A stretch of DNA of 64,000 bases from Methylomonas methanica. Its GTDB lineage: Bacteria > Pseudomonadota > Gammaproteobacteria > Methylococcales > Methylomonadaceae. A program made the translations under genes and the position numbers. The notes under the pieces are model-generated. The model saw only the letters and a program-made list of their open reading frames with translations, was not told the DNA's origin and searched no databases. The stretch is from positions 62,001 through 126,000 of the forward strand of contig LUUF01000077.1 in the NCBI GenBank assembly GCA_001644045.1, in the 5' to 3' direction. The stretch's first letter is position 1, and every line of letters begins with the position of its first letter. Of the stretch, positions 1-8,259 are shown piece after piece.

Positions 1-453
1 TTTGTTCTCGCCGATCTGCAAATAGGGCGTTTGCCGGGAGGTGGTGATGCAATTGCCTTCAGGATATACCAAATAGGCGCCGTGCGGCTCCTGGCCGATT
101 TGTCCCGCCAGGATAAAAGTAGCGGACGGATTGAAGCTGCTTTGGCCGGCATCCACATGGCGGCGCTGTTTTTCGACGCTGATCCGCCCCAGATATTCGG
201 CCGCTTCAGACAGATAATTGACCGTGTCCAGATTAACTGCGGTCTCTTCCTTCATATCGCGCTTCAGCTGATCGATCACGGCCTGGGTGGTAGCCAGATT
301 GCCGGCGCTGAGCAACACGATCTTTCGGTCCGAGGCGGTGCAAAACGCGTGCATCTTGCCGTAAATGCTGACATTGTCGATGCCGGCGTTGGTTCTGGAA
401 TCCGAAGTTAATACCAGTCCGTCTTTTAGAGAGACAGCAATACAATAAGTCAT
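1..453 (-). CDS. Anbu proteasome-related peptidase (5' part)
   Basis: The protein begins MTYCIAVSLKDG and runs off the left edge after 151 residues. The N-terminus with a threonine directly after the initiator Met, followed by TSDSRTNAG and a D-N-V-S-I-Y-G-K segment, is typical of Anbu (COG3484), the ancestral beta-subunit relative of the 20S proteasome and HslV. By family knowledge Thr2 becomes the N-terminal nucleophile of a self-compartmentalising peptidase whose physiological substrate is unclear. Anbu genes usually sit beside ATP-grasp, alpha-E and transglutaminase-like genes. Those would lie to the left and cannot be seen. It is divergent from the ABC exporter operon. The start at 453 is fixed by alignment of the conserved N-terminus. 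Confidence 0.85.
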   Translation of the reverse strand, partial: MTYCIAVSLKDGLVLTSDSRTNAGIDNVSIYGKMHAFCTASDRKIVLLSAGNLATTQAVIDQLKRDMKEETAVNLDTVNYLSEAAEYLGRISVEKQRRHVDAGQSSFNPSATFILAGQIGQEPHGAYLVYPEGNCITTSRQTPYLQIGENK

Positions 454-618
454 ACGCTCTGTGCCTGAAAATAGGGTTACTGGCAGTGTACTAAAGAAGC
501 CGCGCAAAGGCCAAGGCCGGTATCGATTAACTGTCGGGGTAAGTTGTCCCATTCACCGTCGGGCTGGCTTTAAGTATACTGACCAGAAACGTTCACATTA
601 GCTTTAGGTAGGTCATAG

Positions 619-1647
619 ATGATCAGTAAACCAGGCCTGATTGCCACCGGCGCATTGGCTGTCGTTGTCCTTGTCGCCACGGGTTTTTATCTCAGGGACG
701 GGAACCAGCGTAGCGATACCTTGACCTTATACGGCAACATCGACATTCGCCAGGTGGAACTTAGTTTTCACGATCCCGAACGCGTGGAGCAGATCCTGGT
801 TCAGGAAGGGGAACGGGTCAAACGCGGCCAGTTGTTGGCCGCGCAAGCCTTGGAGCGGTTTCAATACAGCCGCGATCAGGCCGTGGCCAAAGTCCAAGTG
901 CAACAACATCAGCTGGATAAACTGTTGCATGGCTCGCGGCCGCAGGAAATCGGCAAGGCCGGCAACGATGTCAAGGCGGCGGAAGCCGCAGTTGTGTTGG
1001 CTAAAAAAGAGCTGGCTCGTTTACAGGTGCTGGTCAAGCGCAAACTAAGCTCCACCGAATCGTTGGATCGGGCGCAAGCCCAATACGATGGGGCCAGGGA
1101 GAATCTGCAAGCCTTGAAACAACAATATGCGCTGACCCAAATCGGCCCGCGCCGCGAAGATATCCAGGCGGCCCAGGCGCAACTGCAAGCCGATCAGGCC
1201 GCCTTGCAGTTGGCCGATAAAGTCTTGGCCGATGCGCGTTTGTATGCGCCGCAGGACGGCGTGGTCCAAAACCGCATCCTGGAGCCCGGCGATATGGCCA
1301 GCGCCCAAAAGCCGGTATTGACACTGGCCTTGCGCGATCCGCTGTGGGCGAGAACCTATGTGGCCGAATCTGATTTGGGCCGGCTACGTTACGGCCTGCC
1401 CGCCAGTCTGGCCAGCGACAGTTTTCCGGACAAAAGCTACCGGGGCTGGGTGGCGTATATTTCGCCGACTGCGGAATTTACGCCCAAGACCGTGGAAACC
1501 ACCGAACTCAGAACCAGCCTGGTCTATCAGGTGCGGATCTATGCCTGCGACCCCAGCGATCAGCTAAGGCTGGGGATGCCGGTTACGGTAACGATAGACA
1601 CTAGTAAGACGCCGATGAACCAGCCGGGCTGCGAAAACCTACCGTGA
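619..1647 (+). CDS. HlyD-family membrane fusion protein of ABC exporter (YbhG-like)
   Basis: A 342-residue periplasmic adaptor. An N-terminal membrane anchor (about residues 7-25) is followed by a biotinyl-lipoyl half-motif (VEQILVQEGERVKRGQLLA), a long Ala/Gln-rich coiled-coil hairpin (about 85-205) and the second lipoyl half (DARLYAPQDGVVQNRILEPGD), then a beta-barrel domain. This is the order seen in YbhG/HlyD adaptors, and the length matches E. coli YbhG (about 330). It is the first gene of a four-gene operon. Its TGA overlaps the GTG start of the ATPase gene by four bases, so translation is probably coupled. The exported substrate cannot be told from the sequence. Confidence 0.9.
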   Translation: MISKPGLIATGALAVVVLVATGFYLRDGNQRSDTLTLYGNIDIRQVELSFHDPERVEQILVQEGERVKRGQLLAAQALERFQYSRDQAVAKVQVQQHQLDKLLHGSRPQEIGKAGNDVKAAEAAVVLAKKELARLQVLVKRKLSSTESLDRAQAQYDGARENLQALKQQYALTQIGPRREDIQAAQAQLQADQAALQLADKVLADARLYAPQDGVVQNRILEPGDMASAQKPVLTLALRDPLWARTYVAESDLGRLRYGLPASLASDSFPDKSYRGWVAYISPTAEFTPKTVETTELRTSLVYQVRIYACDPSDQLRLGMPVTVTIDTSKTPMNQPGCENLP

Positions 1648-3425
1648 ATGCAACACTGCCCGCCGCAGTTCAAACGCCTTTAGTCTTCACGTCGGTAAGC
1701 AAACGCTTTACCGCCGGCAATCGCGTCGTTTCGGCTTTGCAGGATATTTCCCTGAGCCTGTCGCTAGGGCAAGTCACGGCCCTGGTCGGCCCGGACGGCG
1801 CCGGCAAAACTACCTTGTTGCGCTTGGCCGCCGGCCTGTTGTTGCCCGACAGCGGCAGCATAGCGAGTTTTGGTTTGAATACTGCCGCCGCCGGCGAGCA
1901 GCTGCACCGCCTGATCGGCTATATGCCGCAGCGCTTCGGTCTTTATGAAGACTTGAGCGTGCTGGAAAATCTCAATCTCTATGCCGACCTTTACGGCATT
2001 TCGCAGCAGGACAGGCAAAACCGCTTCGCCGAGCTGATGCGCATGACCAATCTGCAAAAATTCAATCAACGTCTGTCCGGCCAACTGTCCGGCGGTATGA
2101 AGCAAAAACTGGGTCTGGCTTGCACCTTGCTGAATCGGCCCCGCTTGTTGGTATTAGACGAGCCGTCGGTCGGTGTCGATCCCTTGTCGCGCCGCGAGCT
2201 GTGGCAGATTATCGCCATGCTGGTGCAGGAGTTCGGTACCACGGTGTTGCTCAGCACCGCCTACATGGATGAGGCGGAGCGCTGCCAGCAGGTGGTGTTG
2301 CTGGACCGGGGCCAAATTCTGCATCAAGACGCGCCAGCCGGATTTCATCGCCTGGCCGACGCTTGCAGTTACCAGCTGTCCAGTCCGGTCCTGGGTAAGC
2401 GCATGCTGCAGCAACGCTTGCAGGGGCAACCAGACCTTATCGACTCGGTGGTACAGGGTGATGCGGTACGGGCGGTGGCCCGGCCGGGTAGCCGGCCCGA
2501 TTGGCAAGCTATCTTTCGCTTTGCCGAACAAGTGCAAATTAAACCGGTGCCGCCGCGTTTGGAGGATGCTTTTATCATGTTGCTGCTGGCCCGGCACGAC
2601 GATAAGTCGCCAGCGGAAACCGCCTGTTTTGTACCCGGCAATGGTTCGCGGTTTTTGGCGACGGAGCAACCGGCGGTCATCGAAGTCGAGCAAGTCGATC
2701 GCTGGTTCGGCAGTTTTCAGGCGGTTAAAAAGCTGTCGTTTGATGTGCGGCATGGCGAGATTTTCGGTTTGCTCGGTGCTAACGGCGCCGGCAAGACCAC
2801 GACTTTCAGAATGTTGTGCGGCTTGCTGCCCGCCAGTAACGGCCGCTTGCGGGTGGCTGGCCTGGATTTGCGTAAGGCCGCCGCCCAGGCCAGGGCCCGG
2901 CTGGGCTATATGTCGCAGAAGTTCTCGTTGTACGGGCAATTGTCGGTCAAGCAAAACCTGGAATTTTTCAGCCATGCCTACGGTTTGCGTAATCGGCACC
3001 GGCTGGAACGCATAGCCTGGGCGTTTCAAGAGTTTGATCTGACTGATTTTGCCGACACCAACAGCGTCGATCTGCCGCTGGGTTACAAACAACGTCTGGC
3101 GCTGGCTTGCGCGCTAATGCACGAGCCCGAGATTCTGTTTCTCGACGAGCCTACCTCCGGCATCGACCCCTTGGCGCGCCGCGAGTTTTGGACCCGTATC
3201 AACAGTCTGGCGGCGCAAGGCGTGACGATATTGGTCACCACGCATTTCATGGAAGAAGCCGAATATTGCGACCGGCTGTTGATCATGCGCGAGGGCGACA
3301 TCCTGGCCGCCGGCACGCCGGCCCAGATCAGAAACCGTAGTCACTCCGCCGACCAAGCACCGGCCGACACGATGGAAGAGGCTTTTATCCGGCTGCTGGA
3401 AATCACGGGAGAGGCAAACGGATGA
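1644..3425 (+). CDS. ybhF: ABC exporter ATPase with two fused nucleotide-binding domains (YbhF-like)
   Basis: The 593 residues hold two complete ABC ATPase domains in one chain. The first has a Walker A GPDGAGKTT near residue 50, signature LSGGMKQ and Walker B LLVLDEPSVGVDP. The second has Walker A GANGAGKTT near residue 375, a degenerate signature LPLGYKQ, and ILFLDEPTSGIDP. The degenerate second signature is normal for the YbhF family. The protein would drive the two ABC-2 permeases encoded next. The start codon is a GTG overlapping the upstream stop, and the 3' end overlaps the next ATG, so the operon is tightly coupled. Related systems export cationic drugs or dyes; the substrate here is unknown. 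Confidence 0.92.
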   Translation: MNATLPAAVQTPLVFTSVSKRFTAGNRVVSALQDISLSLSLGQVTALVGPDGAGKTTLLRLAAGLLLPDSGSIASFGLNTAAAGEQLHRLIGYMPQRFGLYEDLSVLENLNLYADLYGISQQDRQNRFAELMRMTNLQKFNQRLSGQLSGGMKQKLGLACTLLNRPRLLVLDEPSVGVDPLSRRELWQIIAMLVQEFGTTVLLSTAYMDEAERCQQVVLLDRGQILHQDAPAGFHRLADACSYQLSSPVLGKRMLQQRLQGQPDLIDSVVQGDAVRAVARPGSRPDWQAIFRFAEQVQIKPVPPRLEDAFIMLLLARHDDKSPAETACFVPGNGSRFLATEQPAVIEVEQVDRWFGSFQAVKKLSFDVRHGEIFGLLGANGAGKTTTFRMLCGLLPASNGRLRVAGLDLRKAAAQARARLGYMSQKFSLYGQLSVKQNLEFFSHAYGLRNRHRLERIAWAFQEFDLTDFADTNSVDLPLGYKQRLALACALMHEPEILFLDEPTSGIDPLARREFWTRINSLAAQGVTILVTTHFMEEAEYCDRLLIMREGDILAAGTPAQIRNRSHSADQAPADTMEEAFIRLLEITGEANG

Positions 3426-4543
3426 ACGCCGCCTGCCAACGCCTGTTGGGCTTGATCCGCAAGGAGTTTTTACAAGTGCTGCGCGATCCCAGCAGTCTGG
3501 CGATTGCCTTTGCGATGCCGGTGTTTTTGTTATTGCTGTTCGGCTACGGGGTGTCGCTGGATGCCCGCCATGTGCCGATTGGCTTGGTCGTGGAGCATGT
3601 CTCGCCGGAATCGCGTAGTTTTAGCGCCGGCTTCGATTATTCGGACTATTTTCAAGCGCATTACTTCCGCGACCTGCGCGAGGCCAGACAGGCCTTACTA
3701 AGCCGAAAAATCAATGCCATCGTGCATTTGCAGGCCGATTTCGAGCGGCGGCTAAACGCTAGCGAGCCGGCGCCGATTCAAGTCATCGTCAATGGCGTCG
3801 ATGCCAATACCGCCCGCCTGACCAGCGGCTATGTGCAGGGCGTTTGGGAGACCTGGATCAACGCCCGGGCAGAATCGCAAGGTCTAACGCCGATGCGGGC
3901 GGTGCAGTTGGAAGCGCGGGTCTGGTACAACAGCGGTTTGCGCAGCCGCAATTTTCTGGTGCCGGGCTTGATCGCGGTGATCATGACCCTGATCGGCGCG
4001 TTGCTGACTGCATTGGTGATGGCCCGGGAATGGGAGCGCGGCACGATGGAGGCGTTGATTTCGACGCCGGTCAGCGTCCGCGAAGTGCTGCTCGGCAAAT
4101 TGATTCCGTACTATTTGCTGGGCATGGGCGGCATGTTGCTGTCGATAGGCATGGCGGTGTTTTTATTCCAGGTGCCGCTGGTCGGTTCCTTGTGGGTGTT
4201 GCTGCTGGCCGGAACCCTGTTTCTATTAGCGGCGCTGGGCATGGGCTTGCTGATTTCGATAGCCGCCAAAAATCAGTTTGTGGCCGGGCAGATCGCCATC
4301 GTCGTGACATTTCTACCGGCCTTCATCTTGTCCGGTTTTATTTTCAATATCGACAGCATGCCGTGGCCGGTGCAACTGTTTACCCACTTGGTGACGGCTC
4401 GTTATTTCGTGGCAATTTTGCAGACCGTATTCCTGGCCGGCGATATTTGGGAGGTCATCTTGCCGAATGCGTTGGCCTTGTTGCTAATGGCCTTGGCGTT
4501 TTTGGTCCTGGCCTTGTGGCGGGCGCCGCGCCGCCTGGAGTGA
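3422..4543 (+). CDS. ybhS: ABC-2 type transporter permease (YbhS-like)
   Basis: A 373-residue inner-membrane permease. One N-terminal helix follows the RKEFLQVLRDPSSLAI motif. A large periplasmic domain (about 45-170) comes next, then five C-terminal helices containing the ABC-2 motif AREWERGTMEALISTPVSVREVLLGK. Architecture and length match YbhS of E. coli. It overlaps the ATPase gene by four bases and is followed after five bases by a paralogous permease, so the pair probably forms a heterodimeric channel. No damage is seen. Confidence 0.92.
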   Translation: MNAACQRLLGLIRKEFLQVLRDPSSLAIAFAMPVFLLLLFGYGVSLDARHVPIGLVVEHVSPESRSFSAGFDYSDYFQAHYFRDLREARQALLSRKINAIVHLQADFERRLNASEPAPIQVIVNGVDANTARLTSGYVQGVWETWINARAESQGLTPMRAVQLEARVWYNSGLRSRNFLVPGLIAVIMTLIGALLTALVMAREWERGTMEALISTPVSVREVLLGKLIPYYLLGMGGMLLSIGMAVFLFQVPLVGSLWVLLLAGTLFLLAALGMGLLISIAAKNQFVAGQIAIVVTFLPAFILSGFIFNIDSMPWPVQLFTHLVTARYFVAILQTVFLAGDIWEVILPNALALLLMALAFLVLALWRAPRRLE

Positions 4544-4548
4544 CGAGT

Positions 4549-5661
4549 ATGTGGTGGCGCATCCAGGCTTTATTGATTAAGGAATTCCTGAGTCTGCTCA
4601 AGGATAAAAAAAGCCGCTTTGTATTGATCGTGCCGCCACTGGTGCAATTGTTTGTGCTCAGTTACGCCGCCACTTACGATCTGAACCAACTGCCGATAGC
4701 GATTTACAACGAAGATAGAGGTAATGCCGCCCGCGACCTGATCGCCCGCTTCAACGGTGCGCCGGCATTTCGGGAAGTGCTGCGTATCGAGCGTCAGGCG
4801 CAAATCGCCGAGGCCCTGGACAGCAAGCAGGTGTTGATGGTCCTGCATATCGGCCCGCAATTCAGCCGCGATTTGCTTAGCGGCCGGCAGCCGGCGGCGG
4901 TGCAGATTTTACTGGACGGCCGCGACTCCAATACCGCCCAGATTGCGTTGGGCTATGCCCGCAGCGTGGTCAGCCAGTTCAACAGCGATTGGGTGCGTCA
5001 GCACAACCAAAGCGGGCCGCCGGCGGAATTGCGCGTCAGGGCCTGGTTTAATCCCAATCTGGAAAGCCGTTGGTTCATCGTGCCCGGCATCGTCGGCTTG
5101 CTGACCCTGGTGGTGACGATGACGGTCGCTGCGTTGTCGGTTGCTCGCGAGCGGGAGCAGGGCACTTTCGATCAACTGCTGGTGACGCCGTTTACGCCGA
5201 CGGAAATTCTGATCGGCAAAGCCATCCCCGGCTTGATCATCGGCATTGCCGAAGCATCGTTCAGTATCTTCATGGTGGTGTTCTGGTTTCAGGTGCCCTT
5301 GTTAGGCAGCCTGGCGGCGCTGTATATCGGCATCGTGTTGTATGTATTCTCGGTGATCGGCGCCGGCCTGATGATTTCCTCGTTATCGGTAACGCAACAG
5401 CAGGGCCTGCTGGGCGGCTTTTTACTGATAGTGCCGGGTGTGATTCTCTCCGGCTACGCCACGCCCATCGAGAACATGCCGGAGTTGGTGCAGCATTTGA
5501 CGCTAATCAACCCGCTCCGCTATTTTTTGATCATCATCCGTGGCGTGTTTCTGGAAGGTCTGGGTGTGGACGATTTAGTCGATCAATACTGGCCGCTGGC
5601 GCTGATCGGTTTGTTCTGCTTGAGTTGCGCCGGCTTGCTATTTCGCAAACGTATGTACTGA
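4549..5661 (+). CDS. ybhR: ABC-2 type transporter permease (YbhR-like)
   Basis: The second permease of the exporter, 370 residues, with the same plan as its neighbour: N-terminal LLIKEFLSLLKDKKSRF, a periplasmic domain, then five helices with AREREQGTFDQLLVTPFTPTEILIGK. The open frame extends upstream to 3844, but that part lies inside the preceding gene in another frame. The ATG at 4549 (MWWRIQALL) is the start expected for the family. It is the last gene of the exporter operon. The nif promoter follows about 60-200 bases downstream. Confidence 0.92.
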   Translation: MWWRIQALLIKEFLSLLKDKKSRFVLIVPPLVQLFVLSYAATYDLNQLPIAIYNEDRGNAARDLIARFNGAPAFREVLRIERQAQIAEALDSKQVLMVLHIGPQFSRDLLSGRQPAAVQILLDGRDSNTAQIALGYARSVVSQFNSDWVRQHNQSGPPAELRVRAWFNPNLESRWFIVPGIVGLLTLVVTMTVAALSVAREREQGTFDQLLVTPFTPTEILIGKAIPGLIIGIAEASFSIFMVVFWFQVPLLGSLAALYIGIVLYVFSVIGAGLMISSLSVTQQQGLLGGFLLIVPGVILSGYATPIENMPELVQHLTLINPLRYFLIIIRGVFLEGLGVDDLVDQYWPLALIGLFCLSCAGLLFRKRMY

Positions 5662-5719
5662 ACCACGCCTGGTGTCTGTGTTGCCGGTGGAATTGCCCGG
5701 TTTTAGGCCTTCGGCGCTT

Positions 5720-5735
5720 TGTCCAAATCCTTACA
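5720..5735 (+). promoter_or_regulatory. NifA upstream activator site 1
   Basis: TGTCCAAATCCTTACA matches the NifA UAS consensus TGT-N10-ACA exactly. It lies 32 bp, about three helical turns, upstream of a second matching site, and about 130 bp upstream of the sigma-54 element of nifB. The consensus is short, so chance matches occur; the pairing and position support it. Confidence 0.7.
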
Positions 5736-5751
5736 ATCGGCCGGCGGGGAT

Positions 5752-5767
5752 TGTGTCGTTACAAACA
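5752..5767 (+). promoter_or_regulatory. NifA upstream activator site 2
   Basis: TGTGTCGTTACAAACA is an exact TGT-N10-ACA match. It sits roughly 100 bp upstream of the predicted -24 element, within the usual distance for NifA enhancer sites. Confidence 0.75.
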
Positions 5768-5821
5768 TTAGGCGGTCTCATTTTGGGGCGTTTGGTGGTT
5801 AATATTAAAAAAACATTTATA

Positions 5822-5834
5822 TATCAGCAATTTA
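5822..5834 (+). promoter_or_regulatory. IHF-type bending site between NifA sites and nifB promoter
   Basis: TATCAGCAATTTA fits the IHF consensus WATCAR-N4-TTR. It lies in an A/T-rich stretch between the NifA sites and the sigma-54 promoter, where IHF is expected to bend DNA so that the activator contacts RNA polymerase. The assignment rests on motif and position only. Confidence 0.6.
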
Positions 5835-5848
5835 AATTGATTTCATAA

Positions 5849-5865
5849 CTGGCATGGCCTGTGCT
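5849..5865 (+). promoter_or_regulatory. sigma-54 (-24/-12) promoter of nifB
   Basis: CTGGCATGGCCTGTGCT aligns with YTGGCACGRNNNTTGCW, with the invariant GG and GC elements correctly spaced. Transcription would begin near 5877. An ATG at 5854 inside this element therefore cannot be the translation start, and the nifB start is placed at 5902. Confidence 0.82.
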
Positions 5866-5901
5866 TTCTCACTGTATAACCAATCAAGTGAGGTGAAGAA
5901 T

Positions 5902-7395
5902 ATGGAACTGCCAGTAATAAACGAAACTCCAGCAGCAAGCGCAGGCGGCTGCTCCTCCCATTCTTGCGGCACAAGTGATGATCAACTCGGCCATTTATCC
6001 GACGAGATTCGCTCCAAGGTAGAAAACCATCCTTGTTACTCGGAAGACGCTCATCATTACTTTGCCCGCATGCACGTCGCGGTCGCGCCGGCTTGTAACA
6101 TTCAATGCCACTACTGTAACCGCAAATACGATTGCTCCAACGAGTCACGTCCAGGTGTTGTTTCCGAGTTGCTGACGCCCGATCAAGCCGTGAAAAAAAC
6201 CATGGCGGTGGCGGCCAACATTCCGCAAATGACCGTACTGGGCATCGCCGGCCCTGGCGATCCATTGGCCAATCCGGAGCGGACTTTCGAAACTTTCCGC
6301 CGTCTGAGCGCCGAAGCACCGGATATCAAACTGTGCGTTTCCACCAACGGTCTGGCCTTGCCGGAATCGGTCGAGGAATTGTCCAAACACAATATCGACC
6401 ACGTCACGATCACGATCAACTGTGTCGATCCTGAAATCGGTGCGCAAATTTATCCTTGGATTTTCTGGGAAAACAAGCGCATCAAGGGTGTGAAAGGCGC
6501 GAAGATTTTGATCGAGCAGCAACAAAAAGGCCTGGAAATGCTGGCTGCCAAAGGCATTTTGGTCAAGGTCAACTCGGTGATGATCCCTGGCGTCAATGAC
6601 AAGCACTTGGCCGAAGTCAGCAAAATCGTCAAAGCCAAAGGCGCTTTCCTGCACAACGTGATGCCTTTAATCGCGGAAGCTGAACATGGCACATTCTACG
6701 GTGTGATGGGTCAACGTGGTCCGACTCAAGATGAATTGATGGAACTGCAAGACTCCTGCTCCGGCGACATGAATATGATGCGCCATTGCCGGCAATGCCG
6801 CGCCGACGCGGTCGGCCTGTTGGGCGAAGACCGTGGCGACGAGTTCACGATGGATAAAATCGAGAGCATGGAAATTGACTACCAATCGGCGATGGAAAAA
6901 CGCAAGGTCATTCACGAAGCGATCGCTGAGGAAATGCATAGCAAGCGCGCCGCGAAGGTGGAAAAAGCCGCCAGCCATGCCGAAGAGCCCAAGCTGAACA
7001 CCCGTCCGGTGTTGATGGCCATCGCTACCAGCGGTCAAGGCGTCATCAACATGCACTTCGGGCATGCCAAGGAATTCCTGATCTACGAAGCATCCCCGAA
7101 CGGCGTGCGCTTCATGAGTCACCGCAAGACCGATTTGTATTGCGGCGGCGACGATACCTGCGGCGACGGCGAGAGCGTATTGCAACAAACCATTCGCTCC
7201 CTGGCCGGCTGTGAAGCGGTGTTGTGCTCCAAAATCGGCTACGAACCTTGGGACTTGCTGGAAAAGGCCGGCATCGTGCCTAACGGCGAGCATGCGATGG
7301 AGCCTATCGAGGAAGCCGTGATGGCGGTTTATAAGGAAATGGCGGCGGCCGGCAAGCTGGACGAAGCGACAACCGAAGAACGGGCGACTGCCTAA
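5902..7395 (+). CDS. nifB: NifB, radical SAM FeMo-cofactor synthase
   Basis: A 497-residue NifB that builds NifB-co, the carbide-containing [8Fe-9S-C] precursor of the nitrogenase cofactors. The radical-SAM motif CNIQCHYC (C65, C69, C72) is present, followed by the NifB segments RPGVVSELLTP and GPGDPLANP and the C-terminal cysteine pair in RHCRQCRADA. A NifX/NafY-like carrier domain follows from about residue 370 (RPVLMAIATSGQGVINMHFGHAKEF), as in long proteobacterial NifB proteins. The start at 5902 has an AGGTGA ribosome site nine bases upstream and lies downstream of the sigma-54 promoter. An in-frame ATG at 5854 overlaps that promoter and is rejected. It is the first gene of the nif accessory operon. 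Confidence 0.97.
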   Translation: MELPVINETPAASAGGCSSHSCGTSDDQLGHLSDEIRSKVENHPCYSEDAHHYFARMHVAVAPACNIQCHYCNRKYDCSNESRPGVVSELLTPDQAVKKTMAVAANIPQMTVLGIAGPGDPLANPERTFETFRRLSAEAPDIKLCVSTNGLALPESVEELSKHNIDHVTITINCVDPEIGAQIYPWIFWENKRIKGVKGAKILIEQQQKGLEMLAAKGILVKVNSVMIPGVNDKHLAEVSKIVKAKGAFLHNVMPLIAEAEHGTFYGVMGQRGPTQDELMELQDSCSGDMNMMRHCRQCRADAVGLLGEDRGDEFTMDKIESMEIDYQSAMEKRKVIHEAIAEEMHSKRAAKVEKAASHAEEPKLNTRPVLMAIATSGQGVINMHFGHAKEFLIYEASPNGVRFMSHRKTDLYCGGDDTCGDGESVLQQTIRSLAGCEAVLCSKIGYEPWDLLEKAGIVPNGEHAMEPIEEAVMAVYKEMAAAGKLDEATTEERATA

Positions 7396-7404
7396 TCCGA
7401 ATTT

Positions 7405-7500
7405 CCTCTCCTGCGTGGGAGGGTTGGGGTGAGGCGGATCAAAACAAAGGCTTCTGCTTTTTAAATTCTCCTCTCCCCAGCCCTCTCCATCAGGAGAGGG
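7405..7500. repeat. C/G-biased inverted repeat between nifB and ferredoxin gene
   Basis: A stretch reading GGGAGGGTTGGGGTGAGG (about 7420-7437) is nearly complementary to CCTCTCCCCAGCCCTCTCC (about 7470-7488). The latter also forms a perfect 8-bp hairpin by itself, CCCTCTCC-ATCA-GGAGAGGG (7481-7500). There is no T-tract after the hairpin, so it is more like an intergenic palindromic repeat or transcript-processing element than a classic terminator. A similar hairpin occurs at 24498-24522. Confidence 0.65.
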
Positions 7501-7543
7501 AGGTTGTTAGAAATGATTAACCATCGAATCCAAAGGTAACGTC

Positions 7544-7828
7544 ATGGCCTTACAAATTATCGAATCCTGCGTCAACTGTTATGCCTGCGAGCCGTTGTGC
7601 CCCAGCAAGGCGATCTATATGTCCGAAAAAACCGGGCATTTCAGGATCAACCCGAAAAAATGCACCGAATGCGAAGGCGATTTTAAAGATACGCAATGCG
7701 CCAGTATCTGTCCGATCGAAGGCGCCATTCTCGACGCGCTAGGCGTCCCGATTAACCCGCCCGGCTCATTGACCGGTATTCCGCCGGAAAGAATGGCTGA
7801 AGCGATGGCGGAACTACAAGCACATTGA
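7544..7828 (+). CDS. 2[4Fe-4S] ferredoxin, nif-associated (FdxN type)
   Basis: A 94-residue bacterial-type ferredoxin. The first cluster motif is CVNCYACEPLCP (CxxCxxCxxxCP). The second is CTEC followed eight residues later by CASICP (CxxC-x8-CxxxCP). This spacing is typical of FdxN-like ferredoxins encoded beside nifB, which are thought to feed electrons to NifB. An AAGGTAA ribosome site precedes the ATG. It is separated from nifB by the palindromic repeat, and the next gene starts six bases after its stop. Electron donation to NifB is inference from family and position. Confidence 0.92.
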   Translation: MALQIIESCVNCYACEPLCPSKAIYMSEKTGHFRINPKKCTECEGDFKDTQCASICPIEGAILDALGVPINPPGSLTGIPPERMAEAMAELQAH

Positions 7829-7833
7829 CGGCC

Positions 7834-8259
7834 ATGGCCACCGTGCATTTCTATGAAAAGCCGGGCTGCTTGAACAATACCCGGCAAAAGCAGTTGCTGA
7901 GTGCCGCCGGCCATTTGCTGGTGGTTTACGATTTGCTGCAACAGCCATGGGGCAGGGAACCGGGCAAGTTGCGCTCGTTTTTCGGCGACATGCCGGTCGC
8001 GGACTGGTTTAACCGCAGCGCGCCGGCTGTCAAACAAGGGTTGGTCGATCCAAATACTGTCAGCGAAGACGAAGCTATAGCGCTGATGGTGGCGCAGCCG
8101 TTGTTGATTCGGCGGCCTTTGATGGAGGTCAACGAACAGCGCGTCTGCGGTTTCGACCAACAACAGGTCGATGCCTGGTTGGGCTTGGCTGCCTTGGCTT
8201 CGCAAAAGGATTTGGAAACCTGTCCCAAGCAGTCGCGCGCCGAGGCCTGCAAGCCATGA
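7834..8259 (+). CDS. nifO: NifO-like nitrogenase-associated protein (ArsC family)
   Basis: A 141-residue thioredoxin-fold ArsC-like protein beginning MATVHFYEKPGCLNNTRQKQ. A single N-terminal cysteine (C12 in KPGC) takes the place of the usual active site. The conserved C-terminal segment LLIRRPLMEVNEQRVCGF is characteristic of the nitrogenase-associated subgroup (NifO/YfgD-like). In Azotobacter, NifO influences molybdenum partitioning between nitrogenase and nitrate reductase; that role is inferred here. A TTG at 7825 overlaps the upstream stop, but the ATG at 7834 is preferred. Its TGA overlaps the ATG of the flavodiiron gene. Confidence 0.85.
   Translation: MATVHFYEKPGCLNNTRQKQLLSAAGHLLVVYDLLQQPWGREPGKLRSFFGDMPVADWFNRSAPAVKQGLVDPNTVSEDEAIALMVAQPLLIRRPLMEVNEQRVCGFDQQQVDAWLGLAALASQKDLETCPKQSRAEACKP

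Noticed and set aside
3844-4548. Upstream extension of the second permease frame
   Set aside because: It lies inside the first permease gene in another frame and has no relation to ABC-2 permeases.
5854-5901. Longer NifB start at an in-frame ATG (5854)
   Set aside because: It lies within the predicted -24/-12 element, so transcripts would begin downstream of it; the start at 5902 has a good ribosome site.
7470-7500. CRISPR-like or clustered repeats
   Set aside because: Only single palindromes, no regularly spaced repeat-spacer units; no Cas genes in the window.
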